Assembly: GCA_002696885.1 (NCBI GenBank)
Contig: NZSO01000058.1
Location: 2,490 to 12,899 of the forward strand
Source of the DNA: Verrucomicrobiales bacterium
Lineage (GTDB): Bacteria > Verrucomicrobiota > Verrucomicrobiia > Verrucomicrobiales > DEV007
Direction of reading: 5' to 3'
DNA length: 10,410 nucleotides
The position numbers were made by a program, and so were the translations under genes. The notes beneath the pieces are model-generated. The model had not been told where the DNA came from. It worked only from the letters and a program-made list of their open reading frames with translations, and ran no database searches. Each line of letters begins with the position of its first letter. The stretch's first letter is position 1. Positions 1 through 7,387 of the stretch are shown here, piece by piece.

Positions 1-2253
1 CCAGAAGTTTCAGACAAATCATGGCTGACTAATGAAATTGATAACTTCATCCTACTCAAACTTGAGAAGAATGGTCTAGAGCCGGCAGCAGAGGCAAGTC
101 CACACCAGCTTATTCGTAGGGTTTATTATGATCTTATTGGGTTGCCGCCTGACCCTGATGAGGTAAGAGAATATATTCAAAACCCCTCACTCGAATTATA
201 TAAAAAAATTGTTAACAGGTTATTGGACTCTCCTCAATACGGTGAAAAATGGGGACGCCACTGGCTTGATGTTGCCCGCTACGGTGACTCTAATGGGGGA
301 GATGAAAATCATGCTTATCCTCATGCATGGAGATATAGAGATTATGTCATAGATGCTTTTAACAGAGATGTCCCATATGACCAATTTGTTCACCAACAGA
401 TTGCGGGTGATTTATTGAAATCTCAGCATTCGGAACAAACCCATTTAATAACGGCTACCGGATTCTTAGCTATTGGCACAAAGATACTCGCAGAAAAAGA
501 TCCTGTGAAAAAAAGAGCAGACATCGTCGATGAGCAAATTGATACCATTAGTAGGTCTCTAATGGGAATTAGTGTTTCTTGTGCTCGTTGTCATGACCAT
601 AAATTTGATCCTATTCCAACATCAGACTACTACGCTTTGGCTGGCATTTTCCATAGCACTTCTATTGAAGATAGAAGTGTTTACAGGCCGGATTCAGCAA
701 ACGCTGAGAAGATACGATTATCTAAAGTAAAAAATTTAGAAGATGATCTAAAAATTCTCGATTCTAAACTTTCGAATTTGGTTGATAAAGATGCAGTTTT
801 ACAAATAGAAGCCGAAAAATTTGCATCAGGTAATGTTAAAATAATCGAAGCAGAAAACGACCAAGAGGTAACCTACATATCTGATCCTGGTAGTCAGGAT
901 AACTATGCTGAATACACGTTGAAAATTCCAAAAAAAGGCCACTATTCAATTGATTTTAGATACGCCGCTAAGAGTTCTCGACCAGGCAAATTAATCATCA
1001 ATAAGGATCAGGATAATTCTTTACCCGTTCTTAGTGAAGTGACAGGAGGTTGGAGTTCAGAATTTCAAAAATGGATTAATGAGGGTTATGCTTTTTTTGA
1101 TGCTGGTGAAAATAATCTAAGAATTGAATCCAAACCTCTCATGTCACATTTAGACAAGGTTAAATTTTCACTCTTAAAGGATTTGGAGTCGGTAAAAAAA
1201 ATTAATGGAGAGAAGAAAAAAGCGTCACTTGAATTGGCTAAACTTAAATCTGAAAATACCAACACGTATAAAGTAATGGCCGTCAAAGATGGGGAAATCG
1301 CTGATATGAATATCAACGTAAGAGGCGACCCGCATTCAAAAGGAGATAAAATTAAAAGGGGAGGGCTTACCTTTATAAAACCTAAAAAAATTTTTTCATG
1401 TGATGATAAGTCCAGTGGTAGGTTGAAATTTGCCACATGGATGACTCAGCCTGATCACCCTCTAACTTCTAGAGTAATTGTTAATAGAGTTTGGTATTGG
1501 CATTTTGGTAAAGGGATTGTTGAGAGTGTTGATGATTTTGGAACAACAGGGTCAAACCCGTCGCATCCAGAATTACTTGATTATTTAGCTGTGAAATTCA
1601 TCGAAAACGGATGGTCGATGAAGCGCCTTCACCAAAAAATTCTTTTTTCGAGTGCTTACCGCATGTCGACTAATCACAAGAATCCTGAGGTTCTAAAAAA
1701 AGATCCAAACAATGATTTATATTCTCGCCGAGATGTTCGTCGATTAGAAGCTGAAGCATTTCGTGATTCTATTCTCAAAGTCTCTGGTAATCTCAATTAT
1801 GACAAGCCCATTGCTCCGCTAAAAGTTAAGAGTCAAGATCCCTCACCCTCTGATTTAATAAACAATCGCAAAAGCTATGAGTCTTTCCCTCATAGGAGTA
1901 TTTATCTTCCAGTCATTCGTTCTCATGTTTATGATTTTCTAAGTCTGTTGGGTTTTCCTAATGCCACGGCGAGCGTGGGGCAAAGGCCTCTTACGACGGT
2001 TCCAACTCAGGCACTTATGATGATGAATAATCCGTTTCTTATAAATCAGGCTAAGAGTTTGTCCGAAAGGATACAGAATGGAAATTATATTGATCTATAC
2101 TTACTTCTATATGCTAGGGAGCCGAGTGATCAGGAAATTAAATGGATTAATGCTTTTATAAATGAACACGCAAAAATAAAAGGAAAAGAGAGGGCCTGGG
2201 AGGCCTTATGCCATACCTTGTTAATCTCAAATGAATTCATGCATGTCTGGTAA
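1..2253 (+). CDS. DUF1549/DUF1553 (PSCyt2-PSD1) exported protein with inserted CBM-like module, 5'-partial
   Basis: The reading frame is open from the first base, so the start lies outside the window; 750 residues are visible. Residues 1-200 match the DUF1549 (PSCyt2) pattern: an ID-F-L-KLE opening, LIRRVYYDLIGLPP, then YGEKWGRHWLDVARYGDSNG. A c-type heme motif CARCH (C194, C197, H198) is followed by DHKFDPIP, as in the family. A charged, helical stretch (nt about 718-830) leads into a beta-rich insert (nt about 835-1180) resembling CBM6/CBM35, and a second lysine-rich helix follows. DUF1553 (PSD1) fills nt about 1414-2250, with LTSRVIVNRVWYWHFGKGIV and RRLEAEAFRDSIL. Family members usually begin with a secretion signal and a cytochrome-like PSCyt1 domain, which would be upstream here. 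The DUF1501 partner follows at once. The biochemical role is unknown; an exported, heme-binding role in polymer metabolism is inference. The TTG at 142 is internal, not a start. Confidence 0.93.
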   Translation, partial: PEVSDKSWLTNEIDNFILLKLEKNGLEPAAEASPHQLIRRVYYDLIGLPPDPDEVREYIQNPSLELYKKIVNRLLDSPQYGEKWGRHWLDVARYGDSNGGDENHAYPHAWRYRDYVIDAFNRDVPYDQFVHQQIAGDLLKSQHSEQTHLITATGFLAIGTKILAEKDPVKKRADIVDEQIDTISRSLMGISVSCARCHDHKFDPIPTSDYYALAGIFHSTSIEDRSVYRPDSANAEKIRLSKVKNLEDDLKILDSKLSNLVDKDAVLQIEAEKFASGNVKIIEAENDQEVTYISDPGSQDNYAEYTLKIPKKGHYSIDFRYAAKSSRPGKLIINKDQDNSLPVLSEVTGGWSSEFQKWINEGYAFFDAGENNLRIESKPLMSHLDKVKFSLLKDLESVKKINGEKKKASLELAKLKSENTNTYKVMAVKDGEIADMNINVRGDPHSKGDKIKRGGLTFIKPKKIFSCDDKSSGRLKFATWMTQPDHPLTSRVIVNRVWYWHFGKGIVESVDDFGTTGSNPSHPELLDYLAVKFIENGWSMKRLHQKILFSSAYRMSTNHKNPEVLKKDPNNDLYSRRDVRRLEAEAFRDSILKVSGNLNYDKPIAPLKVKSQDPSPSDLINNRKSYESFPHRSIYLPVIRSHVYDFLSLLGFPNATASVGQRPLTTVPTQALMMMNNPFLINQAKSLSERIQNGNYIDLYLLLYAREPSDQEIKWINAFINEHAKIKGKERAWEALCHTLLISNEFMHVW

Positions 2254-2257
2254 TCAT

Positions 2258-3670
2258 ATGATGAGCAACTTTTCCAGAAGGGCGATGCTTGATAAAATGT
2301 GCGTTGGCTTTGGAGGTTTAGCCTTAAATTCTATTTTAGCTAATTCCTCTTTTGGTTCCCAAGATCATGATCTTCCGAATCTTAAGCCTCGTGCAAAAAG
2401 AATTATATTTTTATTCATGCATGGGGGGCCTTCTCATGTGGATTTATTTGACTATAAACCTGCTCTGAAATCAAACCACGGAAAGACCTTGCCTTTTCCT
2501 GAGAGAAAAGTTCAGTTTGCCGCAAGAGGAAATATTTTCGCGCCACCATGGTCATTCAGGCAAGTAGGTCAGTGTGGTCATTGGATGTCAGATTTATGGC
2601 AACATTTGCCAGAGGTGGCAGATGAATTATGCATGTTGAAATCATTGTGTGAAACCAATGTCTCTCATGGGGGAGCATGCATGAAATTACATACTGGTGA
2701 TGAAGCTTTATTAAGGCCAAGTCTAGGATCTTGGGTCAGCTATGGTCTGGGATCAGAAAATCAGAATCTTCCCTCCTTTGTTACAATATGCCCAACCTCA
2801 CTTCACGGTGGAGTGAATAATTTTGGATCAGCTTTTTTGCCCGCTAGGCACCAGGGTGTAGCCCTCGGTACCCCTGGATATCCTAACGCGCCGGCAAGTG
2901 AAGCTAAATTTCATTACATGAACAATCCGAGCGTTGGCAAATCTGAACAGGAACTCCAAATTGATTTGTTGCGTAAGTTGCATCAGGTAAATCAAGTTAC
3001 TAACGATCAGTTGGAGACCAGAATTAAAAGTTTTGAAATGGCTTTCAAAATGCAGATGAGTGCTCCTGAAGCTATCGATTTATCTCAAGAGTCCGAGTCG
3101 ACTCGAAATCTCTATGGCATGGATGGATCTGAAACCGATAATTTTGCTAGGCAGTGTATATTGGCAAGAAGGCTAGCTGAAAGAGGAGTTCGATTTATTC
3201 AAGTTAGTCATGCTAACAGCTTGCCTTTTAATAATGAACAATGGGACCAGCATTCACATTTAGAGAAAGGACATTCTATAAATGTGCGCCAAATTGATAA
3301 ACCGATCACAGGTCTAATAAAAGACCTTAAGGCAAGAGGACTTTTGGATGATACACTTGTTCTTTGGGGAGGTGAATTCGGCAGGACTCCAACAGCACAA
3401 AAGGGTAATAATGAAGTGGGCCGAGATCATCATCCGGATGGATTTACCATGTGGATGGCTGGCGGTGGAGTTCGTTCGGGATTAACTTACGGTGCCACTG
3501 ATGAGTTTGGATACCATGCTGTTAAGGACAGAATGACTATTCATGATTTACATGCCACTATTCTTTACATGATGGGTATAAATCATACTGAGTTAACTTA
3601 TCATCACAACGGAAGGGATTTTCGTTTGACGGATGTATATGGAAATGTGGCTCACAAAATAATAGCGTAG
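2258..3670 (+). CDS. DUF1501 family protein, Tat-exported
   Basis: This is the usual downstream partner of DUF1549/DUF1553 proteins. DUF1501 belongs to the alkaline phosphatase/sulfatase-like superfamily; its substrate is not known. From the ATG at 2258 the protein is 470 residues. It opens with a twin-arginine signal (SRRAML, then a hydrophobic stretch ending near SILANSS), so Tat export is expected. Family hallmarks are FLFMHGGPSHVDLFDYKP near the N-terminus, SHGGACMKLHTG, GGEFGRTPT, GRDHHPDGF (residues 388-396), GGGVRSG, and HDLHATIL towards the C-terminus. His and Asp residues in these blocks are plausible metal ligands. I chose 2258 because it lies just after the upstream stop at 2253 and gives a normal short Tat n-region; 2261 is equally possible. 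The ATG at 2231 would add nine residues and overlap the upstream gene. No good Shine-Dalgarno site is visible, so translational coupling is likely. Confidence 0.92.
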   Translation: MMSNFSRRAMLDKMCVGFGGLALNSILANSSFGSQDHDLPNLKPRAKRIIFLFMHGGPSHVDLFDYKPALKSNHGKTLPFPERKVQFAARGNIFAPPWSFRQVGQCGHWMSDLWQHLPEVADELCMLKSLCETNVSHGGACMKLHTGDEALLRPSLGSWVSYGLGSENQNLPSFVTICPTSLHGGVNNFGSAFLPARHQGVALGTPGYPNAPASEAKFHYMNNPSVGKSEQELQIDLLRKLHQVNQVTNDQLETRIKSFEMAFKMQMSAPEAIDLSQESESTRNLYGMDGSETDNFARQCILARRLAERGVRFIQVSHANSLPFNNEQWDQHSHLEKGHSINVRQIDKPITGLIKDLKARGLLDDTLVLWGGEFGRTPTAQKGNNEVGRDHHPDGFTMWMAGGGVRSGLTYGATDEFGYHAVKDRMTIHDLHATILYMMGINHTELTYHHNGRDFRLTDVYGNVAHKIIA

Positions 3671-3678
3671 ATATAATT

Positions 3679-4650
3679 TCATTCTACGAGAGCGCCGCCG
3701 CAGGAACTGCCGGTACCAGCGGTACATCCAAAACAATGTGACTGTGTTCTGATTGACGTATTTTGAAACTCTTTGGGATCAATATCCCAAACCTTAAGGC
3801 TTCTATTATTTTTGTAAGTTGGTAATTTCAGCATTTGATTAAAATCACAATCAAAAACTTCACCAACCCAATTGACACTAATTGTGTCTCTACACATGAG
3901 GTTATTGACTGTCTGTGGGTTAAAAGAATTTCTTAGTAGTAAAAGATAATCGTTGAACTTGTCATTACGCTTTAGCCAACTAGCGAATCGAGAGATTGGC
4001 ATATTTGTAATGCAATAGAGATTGTCAAAGCTGATAGAAAAATGATCCATCATTGCTTTTTTGTATTCCTGCTCTAACTCTTTTTGATCAGGCGGTAAGA
4101 AATCTCCACTAGGATTATAAACAAAATGCATGGCCAAATCTGGATTGCTACCATATCCAATGGCATTCAATTTTTGAAACGCTCTTATGCTTTTATCGAA
4201 TACTCCATTACCCCTCTGGGCCTCGACGTTTTTTGGTTCATAGCATGGCATTGAGGCAATGATTTCAACATTGTTTTCGGCAAGAAAATTGACTACCCAA
4301 TCAAAACCTTCTTCCTCAATAATAGTAGCATTTAATCTGGTAATAACTTTTCTTGAGGATGTGAAATTTCTTACACTTCTTATGAGGTCTTTATAGCCTG
4401 GAACCATTTCTGGTGTGCCTCCTGTAAGATCAAGAATGGAGATGTCAGTTGAAGAAAACCACTCAATTACATTCGAGATCGTTTCATGACTAATTATTTC
4501 CTTACGATTGGGCCCAGCGTTTACATGACAATGAGTACAAGTTAAATTGCAAAGCTTTCCCATATTTAGCTGAAGAGTTCTTGTCTTCTCACGCCTAAGT
4601 GAGATTTTATGCGTCTCTAAAACTGTTTCAAAATTATGACTTTCTTTCAC
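3679..4650 (-). CDS. arsS: ArsS-type radical SAM protein (arsenosugar biosynthesis; DUF3641 C-terminus)
   Basis: The 323-residue protein has a radical SAM cluster motif CNLTCTHC (C34, C38, C41) that would bind a 4Fe-4S cluster, followed by HVNAGP and the SAM-site motif LTGGTPE (residues 75-81). The C-terminal half carries the DUF3641 pattern, including MPCYEP, HFVYNP, LYCITNMPI, LMCRDTISVNWVGEVFDCDFNQ and a final HCFGCTAGTGSSCGGALVE. ArsS enzymes act after ArsM: they join a 5'-deoxyadenosyl group to dimethylarsenite on the way to arsenosugars, in the cytoplasm. Cysteines C136, C213, C253, C268, C306, C309 and C317 could bind auxiliary clusters. Some relatives carry selenocysteine; this one has cysteine throughout and no in-frame UGA. 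The start is GTG at 4650. No arsM, arsR or arsenite pump is in the window. The gene is convergent with DUF1501 (8 bp gap) and divergent from lemA. The family call is firm; the exact product is inferred. Confidence 0.9.
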   Translation of the reverse strand: MKESHNFETVLETHKISLRREKTRTLQLNMGKLCNLTCTHCHVNAGPNRKEIISHETISNVIEWFSSTDISILDLTGGTPEMVPGYKDLIRSVRNFTSSRKVITRLNATIIEEEGFDWVVNFLAENNVEIIASMPCYEPKNVEAQRGNGVFDKSIRAFQKLNAIGYGSNPDLAMHFVYNPSGDFLPPDQKELEQEYKKAMMDHFSISFDNLYCITNMPISRFASWLKRNDKFNDYLLLLRNSFNPQTVNNLMCRDTISVNWVGEVFDCDFNQMLKLPTYKNNRSLKVWDIDPKEFQNTSIRTQSHCFGCTAGTGSSCGGALVE

Positions 4651-4665
4651 TTTCTTAGTAAGAAA
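4651..4665. promoter_or_regulatory. Perfect 7-bp-arm dyad just upstream of arsS (operator candidate)
   Basis: TTTCTTA-G-TAAGAAA is a perfect inverted repeat with a one-base centre. It abuts the GTG start of arsS and overlaps a TATATT that could serve as its -10 element. A dimeric repressor bound here would block transcription or initiation of arsS. The region is very AT-rich, so chance symmetry is possible. Confidence 0.35.
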
Positions 4666-4681
4666 TATACTTATGTAATAT

Positions 4682-4708
4682 TTTACAAAAAAAATATATT
4701 TTTATAAT
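4682..4708 (+). promoter_or_regulatory. Candidate sigma70-type promoter for lemA operon
   Basis: TTTACA (4682-4687) and a perfect TATAAT (4703-4708) are separated by 15 bp, slightly short of the 16-18 bp optimum. A second perfect TATAAT lies at 4715-4720. Either would give a short leader before the lemA ATG at 4750. The 99-bp interval has only about 15% G+C, so such matches are easy to find; the presence of a promoter is more certain than its exact place. Confidence 0.4.
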
Positions 4709-4741
4709 AGTAATTATAATATAGTTAGACCTTACTATTAT
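4704..4741. repeat. 10-bp inverted repeat flanking the lemA -10 region
   Basis: ATAATAGTAA (4704-4713) and TTACTATTAT (4732-4741) are perfect reverse complements, with an 18-base spacer that contains a TATAAT. The arm centres are 28 bp apart, so the half-sites lie on roughly related faces of the helix. The core TAGTAA also occurs in the dyad next to arsS. A shared regulator site is possible. As RNA it would be a weak A-U stem with no U-tract, so it is not a terminator. Confidence 0.4.
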
Positions 4742-4749
4742 TAGAGATC

Positions 4750-5358
4750 ATGAACGTTTTTATTTTGGCCAACATTTGGGTATGGGCGGTTCCATTGGCA
4801 ATCGCTTTAATTTTCATCCTTTGGGCTGGAGGAGTCTACAACGCCCTAATAAGACTAAGAAATTTTTATGAAAATGCTTGGGCCCAAATTGATGTTCAGC
4901 TGGAGCGCCGGTATGACTTGATTCCTGATCTTGTTGAAACCGTAAAAGGCATCATGAAACATGAGCGTGAGACTTTGGAAGAGGTAATTAAGGCAAGAAA
5001 TTCTGCAGTTGCCGCCAAGGCTCAAAATTCAGCAAATATTGGTGATCCAGATAGCATGGGGGCTTTAATTGCTGCCGAAGCTGGTCTTCAAGGCGCATTA
5101 GGTAATTTGTTCGCTCTTTCAGAAAGTTACCCAGATTTGAAGGCCAATCAAAACATGTTGCAACTACAGGAAGAATTGACAAGTACTGAAAACAAAATTG
5201 CATTTGCCAGACAAGCTTTCAACGACAGTGTGACTTCCTATAATAATAAAAGAGAGACTTTTCCATCCAACATCATTGCAGGAATGTTTGGATTTAAAGA
5301 TAAATCTTTATATGAGGTTAAAGAAGAGAAAAAAGAAAAAGTGGCTGTCAAATTTTAG
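4750..5358 (+). CDS. lemA: LemA family membrane-anchored protein
   Basis: The 202-residue protein has the standard LemA length and layout. One N-terminal membrane segment (about residues 9-31) is followed by YNALIRLRNFYENAWAQIDVQLERRYDLIPDLVETVKG and a long helical bundle. The second family block is LSESYPDLKANQNMLQLQEELTSTENKIAFARQAFNDSVTSYN, ending in FPSNIIAG-FGFK. The C-terminus is a short lysine/glutamate-rich tail. LemA proteins are anchored in the inner membrane with the helical domain exposed, and their molecular function is still poorly defined. In many genomes lemA sits directly upstream of an M48 metalloprotease, as it does here 31 bp away, so LemA is probably a partner or adaptor of that protease. 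It is the first gene of a four-gene run and is divergent from arsS. The Shine-Dalgarno signal is weak (AGAG, 4743-4746). The family call is very secure. Confidence 0.96.
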   Translation: MNVFILANIWVWAVPLAIALIFILWAGGVYNALIRLRNFYENAWAQIDVQLERRYDLIPDLVETVKGIMKHERETLEEVIKARNSAVAAKAQNSANIGDPDSMGALIAAEAGLQGALGNLFALSESYPDLKANQNMLQLQEELTSTENKIAFARQAFNDSVTSYNNKRETFPSNIIAGMFGFKDKSLYEVKEEKKEKVAVKF

Positions 5359-5389
5359 AAATCACTGAAATCTTTTTGATTCTTGATAG

Positions 5390-7360
5390 ATGGATTTTTT
5401 TGGTCGTCAGGACATAGCGAGGAAGAATTCCAAGATTCTAATTTTTTATTATTCAATAGCCGTTCTTGCTATTTCTAGCCTTATTGGATTAACACTTCTT
5501 TTCATAAAAAGTTGGTTACTGAAATCAGAAAACATTAGACATCTGCAGGTCGATTTTTTTGATCCTAAGCTCTTTCTAATGGGCGCTGGACCAGTTCTAA
5601 TATTGATATTATTGGCTTCCTTTTTTAAATCGCTTGCTCTTTCTAAAGGTGGTGGGGCGATGGTTGCTAAATCATTAGGAGGTCGAGAAGTTGACCGTTC
5701 TACGAATAATCATAAAGAACGTGTTCTTGTCAATGTCATTGAAGAAATGTCCATTGCCTCAGGAGTTCCAGTTCCGAGCATTTTCATTCTTGATCAAGAA
5801 GATGATATAAATGCTTTTGCAGCTGGTTACACGCCGAGTGATGCGGCGATTGGTGTAACCAACGGCTGTTTGAATATTCTTAACCGAGATGAGCTTCAAG
5901 GTGTTATAGCTCACGAATTTAGCCATATTTTAAACGGTGACATGAGGCTTAATATTCGAATGATTTCGGTATTATTCGGTATTTTGGTCCTCACTCTTAT
6001 AGGCTATTTTACATTGCGTTTGCTGCCTTCGGGGTCTTCCCGGCGCTCAAGTTCAAAAGAAGGTGGGGGAGGAGGTCTCGCCATCATTCTCGTCATCGCT
6101 CTAGCGATGATGATATTTGGATTTATCGGTCAAATAACGGCAAAGCTAATCAAGGCTGCAGTTTCTCGACAGCGTGAATTTTTAGCCGATGCCTCGGCTG
6201 TTCAGTTTACTCGAAATCCTGCGGGAATTTCTGGAGCCCTCAAAAAAATTGGAGGAGGTGCAGGATCAACCATCAGTCATCATCGTGCTGAAGAGGCGAG
6301 CCACATGTTTTTTGGATCCTGCTTCAAGAAAAAATTCATTAATATTTTCGCAACTCACCCTCCGCTTGAGGATAGAATAAGAGCTATCGACGGAACATTT
6401 GAAGGATTCATCTCTTCGCGAAATCAAAATTTCTCACAGAGCCATTTTGGCCAAACCGAATCAATGGTTTCATCCTTATCAGGGGGACAATCGATCTCAA
6501 TTGAAAATCAAAAGCAGGAATATGGATTAAAAGTACTTGATCAGATGGGTCAGATTTGTGATGAGCAAATGTATGTTGCCCGAGGAATTTTATCGTCCAT
6601 CAATAATTCAATTATTAATGCTGTCCGCGATAGAGACGGGGCTAAAGTTATAGCTGGATTTTTGTTGTTGTCTTCTGACGAATCAACAAGAGAAAGACAA
6701 ACTGTTATTATCAAAGATTTCGTTGGACCTATTTTTGATGATTTGCAAGGTCACATAGAGGAAATATTGGAGTCTCCGTCAGCAACTAAAATAGCAATTA
6801 TGGATCTGTGCCTTCCGTCGCTTAGGAGTTGCTCGGAAAACGAATATGACCAATTCTGTAATTACATTGATATGCTTATTCTTGCAGATGACCAAATCGA
6901 TTTATTTGAATTTATGATTCAAAGAATTATAAAGCGTCACCTCGATAAGTATTTTGGTCGTGTAAAAAAATCCAACTCCTTTCGTTTTGTTTCATTGTCG
7001 AACGTTAAAAAGGAGTGCACCGTAATTCTCTCAGCAATGGCTGGCGTTGGCAGTGCCGTCAAATCTGAATCTTTAGAAGCCTTCAATAATGGGGCATTAA
7101 TTCTTGAAAACGAGGGCTCTGGCAATTTAAAAATGCTCGGACCAGGCTCCTGTGGAATTAATGAAATCGACAAGGCTCTTGATAAATTAGAAAGATGTTC
7201 AAGCACTTTGAAAAAGGATATTTTAGTCGCTTGTGGTACTGCGGCCTTATCTGACAACCATTTGTCATGCTTAGAAATAGAACTATTGCGAGCCGTTGCG
7301 GATTCTATAGGAACGCCCATTCCTCCTTTTGTATTCAGAGAAAGTGAGAATGGACATTGA
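5390..7360 (+). CDS. M48 family zinc metalloprotease, LemA-partner type, with long C-terminal extension
   Basis: This 656-residue integral membrane protease has a zinc site HEFSH (residues 175-179) in GVIAHEFSHILNGDM, and the third ligand is E263 in REFLADASAVQF. Membrane segments lie at about residues 15-40, 61-85, 190-212 and 229-257; a Ser/Gly-rich linker (214-229) joins the last two. NAFAAG (141-146) and ATHPPLEDRIRAI (321-333) are typical of HtpX/Ste24-like members. The opening DFFGRQDIARKNS is characteristic of the subgroup encoded next to LemA. Residues from about 340 to 656 extend well past ordinary HtpX (about 290 residues) and include DDQIDLFEFMIQRIIKRHL and EIELLRAVADSIGTPIPPF. This soluble domain resembles a helical TerB-like fold, but that is a guess. 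The likely role is membrane or envelope protein quality control; the substrate is unknown. It follows lemA by 31 bp, with no strong ribosome site seen. Confidence 0.94.
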   Translation: MDFFGRQDIARKNSKILIFYYSIAVLAISSLIGLTLLFIKSWLLKSENIRHLQVDFFDPKLFLMGAGPVLILILLASFFKSLALSKGGGAMVAKSLGGREVDRSTNNHKERVLVNVIEEMSIASGVPVPSIFILDQEDDINAFAAGYTPSDAAIGVTNGCLNILNRDELQGVIAHEFSHILNGDMRLNIRMISVLFGILVLTLIGYFTLRLLPSGSSRRSSSKEGGGGGLAIILVIALAMMIFGFIGQITAKLIKAAVSRQREFLADASAVQFTRNPAGISGALKKIGGGAGSTISHHRAEEASHMFFGSCFKKKFINIFATHPPLEDRIRAIDGTFEGFISSRNQNFSQSHFGQTESMVSSLSGGQSISIENQKQEYGLKVLDQMGQICDEQMYVARGILSSINNSIINAVRDRDGAKVIAGFLLLSSDESTRERQTVIIKDFVGPIFDDLQGHIEEILESPSATKIAIMDLCLPSLRSCSENEYDQFCNYIDMLILADDQIDLFEFMIQRIIKRHLDKYFGRVKKSNSFRFVSLSNVKKECTVILSAMAGVGSAVKSESLEAFNNGALILENEGSGNLKMLGPGSCGINEIDKALDKLERCSSTLKKDILVACGTAALSDNHLSCLEIELLRAVADSIGTPIPPFVFRESENGH

Positions 7361-7383
7361 TCAATAAGTGAGGCTTATTAATC
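7359..7383 (+). other. Small hairpin with GAGG in the loop between the M48 gene and the UbiA-like gene
   Basis: AATAAG (7363-7368) pairs with CTTATT (7374-7379) around the loop TGAGG. One mismatch and then GAT/ATC (7359-7361 with 7381-7383) extend it. There is no U-tract, so it is unlikely to end transcription. The loop shows a Shine-Dalgarno-like GAGG 14 bases before the GTG start at 7388, so it may influence translation of that gene. Confidence 0.35.
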
Positions 7384-7387
7384 GAAG

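Noticed and set aside
142..144. TTG as the start of the DUF1549/DUF1553 gene
   Set aside because: The frame is open to position 1 and the upstream residues (ID-F-L-KLE, LIRRVYYDLIGLPP) are conserved DUF1549 sequence, so the gene is truncated by the window edge.
1086..1436. Antisense open frame opposite the CBM-like insert and its downstream helix
   Set aside because: No homology pattern or start signal; the plus strand is clearly coding here.
3666..3688. Six-base stem CGTAGA/TCTACG between the convergent DUF1501 and arsS genes, as a bidirectional terminator
   Set aside because: The stem is short, the loop is 11 bases and there is no T-tract on either strand.
4651..4749. Replication origin in the very AT-rich intergenic region
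   Set aside because: No DnaA box (TTATCCACA-like) is present and no replication gene is nearby; a divergent promoter explains it.
6937..7320. Long antisense open frame inside the M48 gene
   Set aside because: It lies opposite conserved coding sequence, shows no family motif and has no ribosome site; it is a by-product of codon use.
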